From Mycobacterium lacus (lineage in GTDB: Bacteria; Actinomycetota; Actinomycetes; Mycobacteriales; Mycobacteriaceae), in the NCBI RefSeq assembly GCF_010731535.1, contig NZ_AP022581.1, positions 4,163,952 through 4,227,951 on the forward strand: a stretch of DNA of 64,000 bases. Direction: 5' to 3'. Within the stretch, counting starts at the first letter, position 1. Each line of letters begins with the position of its first letter. Of this stretch, positions 1-11,731 are shown one piece after another. Under the pieces are notes generated by a model. The model was not told where the DNA came from and searched no databases. It was given only the letters and a program-made list of their open reading frames with translations. The position numbers and the translations under genes were made by a program.

Positions 1-781
1 CGGCGATGTGCAGATGCGTACCGAACCGGTCCACCAGGGCGGCCGGGACTTTGATCCGCAACTGGCCCGACTCGTCGACGCGGATCGTCTCATTACCCGC
101 GGCCTTGCCCGTCTCGCCGTCGGCGGTCAGGAACATGCGGGCGGCGGTCCAGCGGTCCCGCCACTGCTGCTCGCTCATCTCGGCCGCGTCGAGATGTTGG
201 CGGGTGTGCCACAACCTGTTACCGCCGACGGTGATCGACGGGCGGCCCGCCGCCAGGTCCGCCTCGGCCACCGCCAGCCGCGTCCGCAGTGTGGCCAGCC
301 GGCGGGTCTTGGAGAACCGCTGCGCCGCACTGGCATATCCACGCACCGGGCGCCGGGACTGGCGGCGCGGACCGCCAACCACGTCGGCTGGGGCGGCGAC
401 CTCACCCGGGCGCAGCGCACACCGGGATTCCAGCACGCCGATCGCGGCCCGCACATTGGTGACCTCAGCGGTTAGGGCTCGCATGCCGAGCTGGTACTGG
501 TCTTCGACGGCGCGGGTGATCGCACCGGCCCACCGCGACGACGCCACCACCGTGATCGCCTGCTTACGCTCGGCCCGCCACCGGCCGTGCTGCTTGCGAT
601 CCATGCGGCCCAACGTGATCCGGTGCGCGAGCTCGCGGCGATACACCGAACCCAGGAACTCGCCGATCGCACCCAGCGCCGCGGCTTCCTCCTCGGTCAG
701 GTGCAGCCGGGTGCGCACCCGAACACCAGCCGGGCCCGCAGCCACCACGGGATCCCCGATCCGACGCAACTGCTTACCCAC
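1..781 (-). CDS. TnpB-like protein of IS607 element (partial, N-terminal part)
   Basis: About 260 codons are visible before the frame leaves the window. The GTG at 781 is the first start after the in-frame TGA at 790-788, which is also the stop of the preceding small gene. The visible part contains LHLTEEEAAALGAIG, a helical block rich in Arg and Trp, and long basic stretches, as in the N-terminal half of the large TnpB-type proteins of actinobacterial IS607 elements. TnpB proteins are RNA-guided nucleases related to Cas12. The RuvC-like Asp/Glu catalytic motifs and any zinc ribbon would lie beyond the edge, so activity cannot be judged. The family call rests mainly on the adjacent serine recombinase. 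Confidence 0.65.
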   Translation of the reverse strand, partial: MGKQLRRIGDPVVAAGPAGVRVRTRLHLTEEEAAALGAIGEFLGSVYRRELAHRITLGRMDRKQHGRWRAERKQAITVVASSRWAGAITRAVEDQYQLGMRALTAEVTNVRAAIGVLESRCALRPGEVAAPADVVGGPRRQSRRPVRGYASAAQRFSKTRRLATLRTRLAVAEADLAAGRPSITVGGNRLWHTRQHLDAAEMSEQQWRDRWTAARMFLTADGETGKAAGNETIRVDESGQLRIKVPAALVDRFGTHLHIA

Positions 782-787
782 GCCGCA

Positions 788-1186
788 TCACCAGTTCCAA
801 CGCTGCATCAGGTCTTTCACCGAGAACGGCAGCTCCACGCCGTGCTCGTCGGCCATCGCCCGCACGTCGGCCTCAGTAAGGTTCAGGCCGTCTTTGAGCG
901 CGTAGAACATCGACTGCTTGACGTGCTGCATGAATTCCGGGTGCGCGGCACACCAGCGTCGGACCTGTCGTTGGGCGGCGTCGCGTCGCCGCTTCTTCTT
1001 CGGCGGCATCGACGTGTAGGCGTGCGCGCGGTGCGCGTTCTGAGCGGTCTTATACCCGTATCCTTGAGCGTCGTCCACGACGTCGCCGGTCGCTGCGTCG
1101 ACGATGACGTATCGCTTCTCGAACCGGTCCGACAGTGCAGCACTGACGACAACCTTCACCGATCCCGCAGCGGGCAGGTCACTCAT
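788..1186 (-). CDS. Small basic protein encoded within the IS607 element
   Basis: About 132 residues from the ATG at 1186, which overlaps the end of the recombinase gene by 8 nt and suggests translational coupling. A longer in-frame start exists at 1303 but lies wholly inside the recombinase gene. The protein has an N-terminal beta-rich segment, a basic patch (PPKKKRRRD) and a helical C-terminal half ending in MQRWNW. It has no catalytic motif that I recognise. Its position between tnpA and tnpB suggests an accessory DNA- or RNA-binding role in transposition, but this is inference. The TGA stop at 790-788 lies 6 nt before the GTG start of the TnpB-like gene. Confidence 0.6.
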   Translation of the reverse strand: MSDLPAAGSVKVVVSAALSDRFEKRYVIVDAATGDVVDDAQGYGYKTAQNAHRAHAYTSMPPKKKRRRDAAQRQVRRWCAAHPEFMQHVKQSMFYALKDGLNLTEADVRAMADEHGVELPFSVKDLMQRWNW

Positions 1187-1805
1187 GTGCCGCATCATCC
1201 ACCCGGCCACCGACAAGCGCGGCCGGCCCGATATCGCGCTGCGCGCAGCCGACCGCTTTGAGCGCACGGTTTCGCGCACTGCGGCGGCCATAGAGTCGCG
1301 CACAGAACGAGGTCAGCACCTCCACCATGTCGCGCACCAGATCGTCGTCTACCTCACCGGCGTCGAGCACCACCAGCCGGCGACCGTGCGCCGAAAGCGC
1401 CGCTTCCACCAGTTCAGTGTTCATCCGGCCCAGCCGATCCCGATGCTCGACCACCACAACGGTCACCTTCGGGTCGGCCAACAATCGCCTGACTTTCGCC
1501 CGCGACCCATTCATCCCGGACCCGACCTCGGCCTCCACCCGCACCACCGTCCCGCCTGCCTCGGCGGCCCAGCCCGTCAGCCGAGCGACCTGGCGATCCA
1601 AGTCCGACTTCTGATCATGCGACGACACCCGCGCGTACAGACCGAACGCGGCCGCCGGCGCCGATCCTGCAGGCGCATCCGGTGACACCAGCACCGTGCG
1701 CTCATTCACCCGCACCGCCGGAACCGGCAACGTCCCCTCCCGAAACCACCGGTACGCCGTCTGTGGATGCACACCCTGAGCACGCGCCCACTCCGTCAAA
1801 TTCAC
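1179..1805 (-). CDS. tnpA: IS607-family serine recombinase (TnpA)
   Basis: The 208-residue protein starts with a MerR-like helix-turn-helix (WARAQGVHPQTAYRWFREG, residues about 6-24). The resolvase catalytic domain follows, with the nucleophile motif YARVSSHDQKSDLDRQ near residues 57-72 and the helix-E type motif EHRDRLGRMNTELVEAAL. HTH before the catalytic domain is the order characteristic of IS607 transposases, the reverse of ordinary resolvases. The catalytic Ser and the surrounding Arg residues are intact, so the enzyme may be active. It catalyses excision and integration through a circular intermediate with little target specificity. The ATG at 1805 fits the usual MNLTEWA-type start of the family. 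Confidence 0.9.
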   Translation of the reverse strand: MNLTEWARAQGVHPQTAYRWFREGTLPVPAVRVNERTVLVSPDAPAGSAPAAAFGLYARVSSHDQKSDLDRQVARLTGWAAEAGGTVVRVEAEVGSGMNGSRAKVRRLLADPKVTVVVVEHRDRLGRMNTELVEAALSAHGRRLVVLDAGEVDDDLVRDMVEVLTSFCARLYGRRSARNRALKAVGCAQRDIGPAALVGGRVDDAAHE

Positions 1806-1813
1806 ACCACCAG

Positions 1814-1858
1814 CGTACTCACTCGAACGTTCATACGCTCACTATCGCTCAGTATCTC
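1814..1858 (-). repeat. Short 10-bp-spaced repeats at the IS607 element end
   Basis: Read on the minus strand, units resembling ACTGAGCGAT, AGTGAGCGTA, TGAACGTTCG and AGTGAGTACG follow one another at 10-bp intervals, one helical turn, directly upstream of the recombinase start. This could be the recombinase binding array at the element end and also the promoter region of tnpA. The units are degenerate, so this is a pattern seen by eye. Confidence 0.4.
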
Positions 1859-1973
1859 GCAAGCAGTTCTAAACCCCACGCACACACCATCGTCGCTAGG
1901 GACGCGCGTAGCCACCGGAAACTCCCACGCCAACTCGCCGTAGGGTTTCATCAGCCAGGAAAGGAAGGATCAG

Positions 1974-5603
<3,630 letters not shown>

Positions 5604-5640
5604 GAACGCACGCGCTCGAGGTGCGCGATACCCTCACGCG

Positions 5641-6633
5641 GTGCAACAGGGATGGAATCGGCGGGGCTTCCTGCGGCTCGCCGGGGCCGCAGGGCTGCTC
5701 GGCGCTGGCGTCTGCGCCGGGTGTTCGTCACCCAAACCGGCGGGCACCGCTGGCGGCGGATCGGTAACCATCAACCACCTCTTCGGTCAGACCGTCGTCA
5801 AGGCGCCGCCCAAACGCGTGGTCAGCGCCGGCTACACCGAGCAAGACGACCTACTCGCGGTGGGGGTCGTGCCCATCGCGGTGACCAACTGGTTCGGCGA
5901 CCAACCATTTGCGGTGTGGCCGTGGGCGCAGCCCAAGCTGGGCGCGGCGCAGCCGATGGTGTTGAACCTCGACAACGGAATTCCGGTGGACCAGATCGCC
6001 AACCTGAAGCCCGACCTGATCGTGGCGATCAATGCCGGCGTGGACGCTGACACCTATAAGAGGCTGTCCGCCATCGCCCCGACCGTCCCGCAGTCGGGCG
6101 GCGACGCGTTCTTCGAACCGTGGAAGGACCAGGCCACCACGATCGGTCAGGCGGTGTTTCACGCCGACCAGATGACGTCGCTCATCGAAGCCGTCGACAA
6201 GCAATTCGCGGCCGTTGCCCAGCAGAACCCGCAATGGACGGGCAAAAAGGCGTTGCTGATGCAGGGCACCCTGTGGCAAGGCACCGTGGTCGCGACGATG
6301 GCGGGCTGGCGTACCGACTTCCTCAACCAGATGGGCCTGGTCATCGCCGACAGCATCAAACCCTTCGGCACCGGTCACCGCGCCGTCATCCCGCGCGATC
6401 GCATCAAAGCGGTGCTCGACTCGGCCGACGTGGTGATCTGGACAACCGAGAGTCCGGATGAGCAAAAGGTGCTGCTGGCCGACCCAGACGTGGCGGCGTC
6501 GCAAGCGACCGTGCAGAACCGCCACGTCTTCACCACCAAGGAGCAGGCCGGGGCGATCGCCTTCGCGTCGGTGCTGAGCTATCCCGTGGTGGCCGATCAA
6601 CTGCCCCAACAAATCGGCAAGATCCTGGGCTAG
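5641..6633 (+). CDS. fecB2: Tat-exported lipoprotein, iron-siderophore-type substrate-binding protein
   Basis: The 330-residue protein has a twin-arginine signal (NRRGFLRLAGAAGLLGAG) that leads into a lipobox Cys (CAGCSS), so it should be folded before export and anchored to the outer face of the membrane. The rest is a two-lobed FecB/FepB-type binding protein, with a typical first strand (PPKRVVSAGYTEQDDLLAVG) and a periplasmic ligand-binding helix-strand pattern. The counterpart in M. tuberculosis is Rv0265c (FecB2). No permease or ATPase is adjacent, so it probably works with a transporter encoded elsewhere. The ligand is likely a siderophore or heme-like compound, but the location beside 5-oxoproline genes leaves this open. 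GTG start at 5641. Confidence 0.85.
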   Translation: MQQGWNRRGFLRLAGAAGLLGAGVCAGCSSPKPAGTAGGGSVTINHLFGQTVVKAPPKRVVSAGYTEQDDLLAVGVVPIAVTNWFGDQPFAVWPWAQPKLGAAQPMVLNLDNGIPVDQIANLKPDLIVAINAGVDADTYKRLSAIAPTVPQSGGDAFFEPWKDQATTIGQAVFHADQMTSLIEAVDKQFAAVAQQNPQWTGKKALLMQGTLWQGTVVATMAGWRTDFLNQMGLVIADSIKPFGTGHRAVIPRDRIKAVLDSADVVIWTTESPDEQKVLLADPDVAASQATVQNRHVFTTKEQAGAIAFASVLSYPVVADQLPQQIGKILG

Positions 6634-6734
6634 ACGCGCGCCCGCCTCGGGCCCGCATGAGGGTTCGCTAAGGCACCTCTGGCAGTGCTCGAAAATCCCT
6701 GGCCGACCCCGCGATTCGGACCTACCGTCAAATC

Positions 6735-7397
6735 ATGAGTGTGACGGACATCGCAGCGGATCTGGTAGAAACCAAAGCCGTTTTCGACTATGGCGACCGG
6801 GCACTGATGCTGGAATGTCACAGCACCGCTGACGTACTGGCATGGACCGCCGCCTTGCGTGCGGCGGCGATGCCCGGTGTGGTCGACATCGTCCCGGCCG
6901 CCCGCACGGTGCTGGTGAAGCTCGACGGACCCCGCTACCAAGGGGTCACCCGGCAGCGCGTGCGCAAGTTGCGGGTCGCCCCCGACAGCATCGTCGGAGC
7001 CACTCACGCGGACGACCGGGACGAGATGGTGATCGACGTCGTCTACGACGGCCCAGACCTCGCCGAAGTCGCCGACCGTACCGGCCTGACCACCGCAGCG
7101 GTGATCAACGCCCATACCGCCACGCGATGGCGGGTGGGATTCAGCGGGTTCGCGCCCGGCTCCGTGTACCTGATCGACGGCGACCCGCGATTGCACGTGT
7201 CGCGCCGGTCCGAGCAGCGGGGGTCGGTTGCCGCCGGCTCGGTCACCCTCGGCGGCGAATTCAGCGCGATATTCTCCCGCCAATCACACGGCGGCTGGCA
7301 GGTCATCGGCCACACCGACGCGGTCCTGTGGGACATCGACCGGCCGAATCCCGCGCTGCTCACGCAGGGCATGTGGGTCCGGTTCCGGGCCGCGTAG
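6735..7397 (+). CDS. pxpB: 5-oxoprolinase subunit PxpB (KipI / allophanate hydrolase subunit 1 family)
   Basis: The 220-residue protein matches the KipI/AHS1 fold: an early YGDRALMLE strand and the late signature RVGFSGFAPGSVYLIDG. In E. coli, PxpB and PxpC form a complex that activates 5-oxoproline with ATP, and PxpA completes ring opening. Here pxpB is followed 11 nt later by pxpC, so they are translated together, but no pxpA (LamB/YcsF family) is present in the window. The ATG at 6735 follows a 100-nt gap after the binding-protein gene, which may hold a promoter. M. tuberculosis Rv0264c is the positional equivalent. Confidence 0.88.
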   Translation: MSVTDIAADLVETKAVFDYGDRALMLECHSTADVLAWTAALRAAAMPGVVDIVPAARTVLVKLDGPRYQGVTRQRVRKLRVAPDSIVGATHADDRDEMVIDVVYDGPDLAEVADRTGLTTAAVINAHTATRWRVGFSGFAPGSVYLIDGDPRLHVSRRSEQRGSVAAGSVTLGGEFSAIFSRQSHGGWQVIGHTDAVLWDIDRPNPALLTQGMWVRFRAA

Positions 7398-7408
7398 CAG
7401 GAGGGGCC

Positions 7409-8311
7409 ATGACAACGCTGGAAATCCTGCGCACCGGGCCGCTGGCCGTCGTGCAAGACCTCGGCCGCGCCGGGATGGCGCACCTCGGCGTCGGCCGGTC
7501 CGGGGCCGCCGACCGCCGCTCGCACACGCTGGCCAACCGGCTGGTCGCCAACCCGAGCAAGTGCGCCACCGTCGAGGTGACGTTAGGCGGTTTCGCGGCC
7601 CGGGTTCGCGGCGCCGACGTCGATATCGCGGTGACGGGCGCCGACGCCGACCCGACCGTCGACGGAATCATGTTCGGCACCAACAGCATTCACCACGTGC
7701 ACGACGGCCAGGTGATCTCGCTGGGCACCCCGCGCGCCGGACTGCGGACCTATCTGGCGGTGCGGGGCGGCATCTGTGTGGAGCCGGTGCTGGGGTCGCG
7801 CAGCTACGACGTGATGTCCACGATCGGGCCGTCGCCCCTACGGGCTGGAGACGTGCTGCCGGTCGGCGAACACGCCGACGCCTACCCCGAACTCGACCAG
7901 GCCCCGGTGGCCGCCATCACCGGCAACACGGTCGAGCTGTTGGCGATACCTGGCCCCCGCGACGACTGGTTCGTCGATCCCGACGCCCTGGTCCACACCG
8001 ATTGGATGGCATCCCACCAAACCGACCGGGTGGGGATGCGATTGGTTGGCCCGCCCTTGCAGTACCGCGACACGGATCGACAGCTGCCCATCGAGGGCGT
8101 CACCCGCGGCGCAATCCAGGTGCCGCCCAACGGGCTACCGGTGATCCTGGGACCCGATCACCCGGTGACCGGCGGTTACCCGGTCGTGGGCGTGCTGGTC
8201 GACGACGACATCGACAAGGTCGCCCAGGTGCGGCCCGGCCAGCGGGTGCGGCTGCACTGGGCGCGGCCCCGTTCGCGGCTTGGGACGCAGCTGACGCCGA
8301 CGGGGTGGTAG
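7409..8311 (+). CDS. pxpC: 5-oxoprolinase subunit PxpC (allophanate hydrolase subunit 2 / KipA family)
   Basis: The ATG at 7409 follows an excellent ribosome binding site (AGGAGGGG, 7399-7406) and gives a 300-residue protein starting MTTLEILRTGPLAVVQDLG, the standard AHS2 beginning. Further family motifs are GLRTYLAVRGGI and GGYPVVGVL near the C-terminus. It should pair with PxpB as the ATP-dependent subunit complex. It is the third member of the oplA-side gene group and corresponds to Rv0263c. It is odd that this two-subunit system sits next to the unrelated single-chain oxoprolinase OplA while PxpA is absent. Confidence 0.9.
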   Translation: MTTLEILRTGPLAVVQDLGRAGMAHLGVGRSGAADRRSHTLANRLVANPSKCATVEVTLGGFAARVRGADVDIAVTGADADPTVDGIMFGTNSIHHVHDGQVISLGTPRAGLRTYLAVRGGICVEPVLGSRSYDVMSTIGPSPLRAGDVLPVGEHADAYPELDQAPVAAITGNTVELLAIPGPRDDWFVDPDALVHTDWMASHQTDRVGMRLVGPPLQYRDTDRQLPIEGVTRGAIQVPPNGLPVILGPDHPVTGGYPVVGVLVDDDIDKVAQVRPGQRVRLHWARPRSRLGTQLTPTGW

Positions 8312-8320
8312 ACAGGGTTT

Positions 8321-8866
8321 GTGCACCCCCAGGTACACACCGCTCGCCTCGTCCACACCGCCGATCTCGACAGCGAGACTCGCCAAGGCATCCATCAGAT
8401 GGTCACCGACGCGTTCGCCGGAGACTTCACCGACGCGGATTGGGAGCACACGCTGGGCGGCATGCACGCCCTGATCTGGCATCACGGCGCGATCGTCGCG
8501 CACGCCGCGGTGGTCCAGCGTCGCCTGTACTACCACGACAACGCGCTGCGCTGCGGTTACGTCGAAGGTGTTGCGGTACGGGAAGATTGGCGTGGCCAGG
8601 GGCTGGTGGGCGCACTGCTGGACGGCGTCGAGCAGGTGACGCGCGGCGCCTACCAGCTCGGGGCACTCAGTTCCACGATGCGGGCTCGCAGGCTGTACAA
8701 GTCGCGCGGCTGGTTGCCCTGGTGCGGCCCGACATCGGTGCTGGCTCCCACGGGTCGGATCCCCACACCCGACGACGACGGATCGGTGTTCGTCCTGCCG
8801 GTCAGCGTCAGCTTGGACACCTCGGCGGAGCTCACGTGCGATTGGCGCGCCGGGGACGTGTGGTAA
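8321..8866 (+). CDS. aac(2')-I: Aminoglycoside 2'-N-acetyltransferase, AAC(2')-I type
   Basis: The 181-residue GNAT protein has the acetyl-CoA binding motif A VREDWRGQGLVGALL near residues 87-101 and a typical start with Thr/Asp-rich loops (HTADLDSETRQGIHQMV). Length and position match chromosomal AAC(2')-Ic of M. tuberculosis (Rv0262c). These enzymes acetylate the 2'-amino group of aminoglycosides such as gentamicin and tobramycin. In mycobacteria a housekeeping role in thiol or cell-wall chemistry has also been proposed. The GTG at 8321 lies 9 nt after pxpC, so it is probably cotranscribed. Whether it gives measurable resistance in this strain cannot be read from sequence. Confidence 0.88.
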   Translation: MHPQVHTARLVHTADLDSETRQGIHQMVTDAFAGDFTDADWEHTLGGMHALIWHHGAIVAHAAVVQRRLYYHDNALRCGYVEGVAVREDWRGQGLVGALLDGVEQVTRGAYQLGALSSTMRARRLYKSRGWLPWCGPTSVLAPTGRIPTPDDDGSVFVLPVSVSLDTSAELTCDWRAGDVW

Positions 8867-9071
8867 GCCGCGGGCCCGCGTCACCCTCAGCGACCTACCA
8901 GATAACTGGGATTCAACTTTCAGGCGATATCGGCGCCGTCGAGTTGACTGACGTCCGTCGTCGATGTGAGCATCGAAGCCGACGGTAGCGCATGCCTCTT
9001 CACCTTGGGCGCCCACGAAGGCTGCCGAATGCGCGATGGTGGGACAGCTCAGGCGGGAGGGATCTGTAGAC

Positions 9072-10484
9072 ATGGCGGGCCGCAACCATCGCATCACGGA
9101 CTGGAATCCCGAAGACACCGCTGCCTGGGAAGCCGGCAACGACAAGATCGCCCGTCGCAATCTGCTGTGCACGGTGGCCGGTGATCACGTCGCCTTTTCG
9201 ATCTGGTCGCTGTGGTCGGTGATGGTGTTGTTCATGCCCGCGTCCGTCTACGGCTTTTCCGCCGGCGACAAGCTCTTGCTGGGCGCTGTTGCCACTTTGG
9301 TCGGTGGCTGCGTGCGCATGCCCTATACCCTGGGCATCGCCAAATTCGGTGGCCGCAACTGGACGACGTTTTCGGCGTTGGTGCTGCTGATCCCGACGGT
9401 CGGCACCATTGCGCTGCTGGCAAACCCCGGGCTGCCGCTATGGCCGTATGTGGTGTGCGCGGCCCTGACCGGGCTGGGTGGGGGCAACTATGCGGCATCG
9501 CTGGCCAATGTCAACGCGTTCTACCCGCAGCGGCTCAAGGGGTGGGCGCTGGCGGTCAACGCCGGCGGCGGCAACCTCGGGGTCGCGGTGATCCAACTGA
9601 TCGGCCTGCTGGTGCTCGCCATCGCGGGCCACGAAGCACCGTACTGGGTCTGCGCGGTCTACCTGGTGTTGCTGACAATCGTCGGCATCGCCGCGGCGCT
9701 GTTCATGGACAACCTCGACCACGGCATCGAGGTGAACCACGTGCGGTCGATCCTGTCCGATCGCCACACGTATGTGATCTCGCTGCTCTACATCTGCACC
9801 TTCGGCTCCTGGATCGGGTTCGCATTCGCGTTCGGGCAGGTGCTGCAGGTCAACTTCCTGGCCAATGGGGAAAGCGTCAAGCACGCGTCGCTACACGCCG
9901 CGCAAATCGCCTTCGTCGGACCACTATCGGGGTCGCTGGCCCGGATCTACGGTGGGCGGCTGGCCGATCGCCTGGGTGGATCCCGCGTCACCCTGGGCGT
10001 CCTCGCGGGCATGATCGTCGGCGCCGGGTTGCTGGTCGGCATCAGCACTTTCGCCGATCATGGAGCAGACCACAGGGCGGGCACCGCGCCCATGGCGATG
10101 GTTGGCGAGGTCGTCGGCTTCCTGCTGCTGTTCATCCTCGCCGGGATGGGCAACGGCTCGGTGTTCAAGATGATCCCGTCGGTCTTTGAGGCGCGCAGCC
10201 GCGCGCTGGATCTCGGCGAGGCGCAGCGCCGCCATTGGTCGCGCGCGATGTCGGGATCGCTGATCGGCTTCTGCGCGGCGGTCGGCGCGCTCGGCGGCGC
10301 GGGGATCAACTTGGCGTTGAGCGAGTCCTACCTCAGGAGTGGCACCGAGACGTCGGCTTACTGGCTGTTCTTGGCGTCCTACGTCGTCGCCGCCGTCCTG
10401 ACGTGGACGATGTATGTGCGCCTACCGTCTTCGCCGGCGAGCATCCCGGGCACGAAGACCGGATCCGAACTCGCCCGCGTGTGA
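9072..10484 (+). CDS. narK3: Nitrate/nitrite transporter NarK (MFS)
   Basis: The 470-residue major facilitator protein has about 12 hydrophobic segments. It begins with MAGRNHRITDWNPEDTAAW, typical of mycobacterial NarK proteins, and has the NarK/NNP Gly-rich signature in GLGGGNYAASLANVNAFYP. The ATG at 9072 is preceded by GGCGGGAGGGAT. It exchanges or imports nitrate and nitrite across the inner membrane. Its neighbours downstream (nnaR, a sirohydrochlorin chelatase-like gene, nirBD) make assimilation or nitrite handling the natural role. The 205 nt upstream show no strong operator that I can name. M. tuberculosis Rv0261c (narK3) is the positional counterpart. Confidence 0.9.
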   Translation: MAGRNHRITDWNPEDTAAWEAGNDKIARRNLLCTVAGDHVAFSIWSLWSVMVLFMPASVYGFSAGDKLLLGAVATLVGGCVRMPYTLGIAKFGGRNWTTFSALVLLIPTVGTIALLANPGLPLWPYVVCAALTGLGGGNYAASLANVNAFYPQRLKGWALAVNAGGGNLGVAVIQLIGLLVLAIAGHEAPYWVCAVYLVLLTIVGIAAALFMDNLDHGIEVNHVRSILSDRHTYVISLLYICTFGSWIGFAFAFGQVLQVNFLANGESVKHASLHAAQIAFVGPLSGSLARIYGGRLADRLGGSRVTLGVLAGMIVGAGLLVGISTFADHGADHRAGTAPMAMVGEVVGFLLLFILAGMGNGSVFKMIPSVFEARSRALDLGEAQRRHWSRAMSGSLIGFCAAVGALGGAGINLALSESYLRSGTETSAYWLFLASYVVAAVLTWTMYVRLPSSPASIPGTKTGSELARV

Positions 10485-10547
10485 GCGGCTTCATGTGAGC
10501 AGGACGTCATCAAGGCCCCGGCGGGGCAATGCGTCAGCAATTGCGTG

Positions 10548-10563
10548 GTAACGCAGCGGAAAT
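10548..10563 (+). promoter_or_regulatory. Possible GlnR box upstream of nnaR
   Basis: GTAAC-N6-GAAAT lies 22 nt before the nnaR start. The actinobacterial GlnR consensus is roughly GTnAC-N6-GnAAC, so this site has one mismatch. GlnR and NnaR jointly control nitrate assimilation genes in M. smegmatis, which makes the site plausible. Short degenerate motifs arise by chance. Confidence 0.35.
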
Positions 10564-10585
10564 CTTGCGGGCATAGACACTTGTC

Positions 10586-11731
10586 ATGGGCCAGCCAGAC
10601 TCTGCGCCGCTGACCGGCTACCGGGTTGCAGTGACGTCGGCTCGCCGCGCCGAAGAGCTATGCGCTTTGCTGCGCCGCCACGGCGCCGAAGTCTTCAGCG
10701 CGCCGGCGATCAACATGATCGCGCTGCCCGACGACGACGAACTGCACACCAACACCAAGGCGTTGATCGCCGAGCCGCCCGACATTCTGGTGGCGCACAC
10801 CGGAATCGGCTTTCGTGGCTGGGTTGCGGCAGCCGAGGGGTGGGGGCTGGCCAACCAGCTGATCGCGGCGCTGGCAAGCGCGCGCGTCGTGGCCCGCGGA
10901 CCCAAAGCGACCGGCGCGCTGCGCGCCGCCGGCCTGAACGAGGAGTGGTCCCCGAAATCGGAATCTTCGCAAGAAGTGCTCGAATACCTGCTCGAATCGG
11001 GTGTATCCGACAAGCGGATCGCCATCCAGCTGCACGGCGCCGCCGACGCCTGGGATCCGTTCCCGGAATTTCTCGGGGGATTGCGTTCCGCGGGCGCCAG
11101 CGTGGTGCCCATCCGGGTGTACCGGTGGAAGCCAACGCCATTGGGGGGCGAGTTCGACCAGTTGGTCACCGGAATTGCACGACGGCAATTCGATGCGGTC
11201 ACCTTCACATCGGCACCCGCCGCGGCGGCAGTTCTAGAACGCAGCCGCGAATTGGATATCGAGGGCCAGTTGCTGGAAGCACTCCGCAGCGATGTGCACG
11301 CGATGTGCGTCGGCCCCGTAACCTCCCGGCCATTGGTCCGAAAGGGCGTCCCGACCTCCTCGCCCGAGCGAATGCGGTTGGGAGCCTTGGCCCGGCACAT
11401 CGCCGAGGAGCTACCGCTGCTGGCATCGTGCAGCTTCAAGGCGGCGGGCCGCGTGATCGATGTCCGGGGCACCTGCGTGCTGGTGGACGGTTCGGTTAAG
11501 TCGTTGTCCCCGTCCGGGATGGCGATACTGCGTGCGCTGGCGCAACGTCCCGGCGACGTCGTCGCACGCGCCGACCTGCTGCGCGTGCTCCCCGGCAACG
11601 GCAATGACACCCACGCCGTGGACACGGCCCTGCTGCGGCTGCGAACAGCGTTGGGCGACAAGAACATCGTTGCGACAGTGGTCAAACGCGGCTATCGACT
11701 TGCGGTCGACGCTCAGCACGGTGCCCCGTGA
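10586..11731 (+). CDS. nnaR: HemD-like domain fused to OmpR-type winged helix: nitrate/nitrite regulator NnaR
   Basis: The 381-residue protein has two parts. Residues about 10-265 resemble uroporphyrinogen-III synthase (GYRVAVTSARRAEELCALL at the start, then ATGALRAAGLN and FTSAPAAAAVLERS). Residues about 285-378 form a Trans_reg_C winged helix (LSPSGMAILRALAQRPGDVV, and VVKRGYRL at the end). This fusion is the architecture of M. smegmatis NnaR, which activates nitrate and nitrite assimilation genes together with GlnR. The HemD-like part may sense a tetrapyrrole or act only in dimerisation. The stop overlaps the next gene by 4 nt (GTGA), coupling it to a sirohydrochlorin chelatase-like protein, which fits supply of siroheme to NirB. 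Equivalent to Rv0260c. Confidence 0.88.
   Translation: MGQPDSAPLTGYRVAVTSARRAEELCALLRRHGAEVFSAPAINMIALPDDDELHTNTKALIAEPPDILVAHTGIGFRGWVAAAEGWGLANQLIAALASARVVARGPKATGALRAAGLNEEWSPKSESSQEVLEYLLESGVSDKRIAIQLHGAADAWDPFPEFLGGLRSAGASVVPIRVYRWKPTPLGGEFDQLVTGIARRQFDAVTFTSAPAAAAVLERSRELDIEGQLLEALRSDVHAMCVGPVTSRPLVRKGVPTSSPERMRLGALARHIAEELPLLASCSFKAAGRVIDVRGTCVLVDGSVKSLSPSGMAILRALAQRPGDVVARADLLRVLPGNGNDTHAVDTALLRLRTALGDKNIVATVVKRGYRLAVDAQHGAP

Larger units (their letters stand above)
1..1860 (-). mobile_element. IS607-type insertion element, right part
   Basis: Three minus-strand genes are tightly packed: a serine recombinase with an N-terminal HTH (1179-1805), a small basic protein (788-1186) and a TnpB-like protein running off the left edge (1-781). 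Recombinase plus TnpB is the defining gene pair of the IS607 family. The genes overlap or nearly touch, so they probably form one transcript. The right boundary is placed just beyond the short repeats at 1814-1858, because the native oplA ribosome binding site starts at about 1957. The true end was not determined; IS607 elements leave no clear target duplication. Confidence 0.75.

Noticed and set aside
6..905. Plus-strand frames at the left edge
   Set aside because: The minus strand carries the TnpB-like and small IS607 genes in frames with protein-like composition. The plus frames are Arg/Ser-rich shadows.
6640..6734. TAAGGCACCT before pxpB as an IdeR iron box
   Set aside because: Only a partial half-site of the 19-bp iron box is present. 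The match is too weak despite the iron-type binding protein upstream.
8867..9071. Searched for a DosR box or riboswitch before narK
   Set aside because: No 20-bp DosR-type palindrome and no conserved aptamer core seen. GATAAC-N6-TCAAC looks only weakly like a GlnR box.
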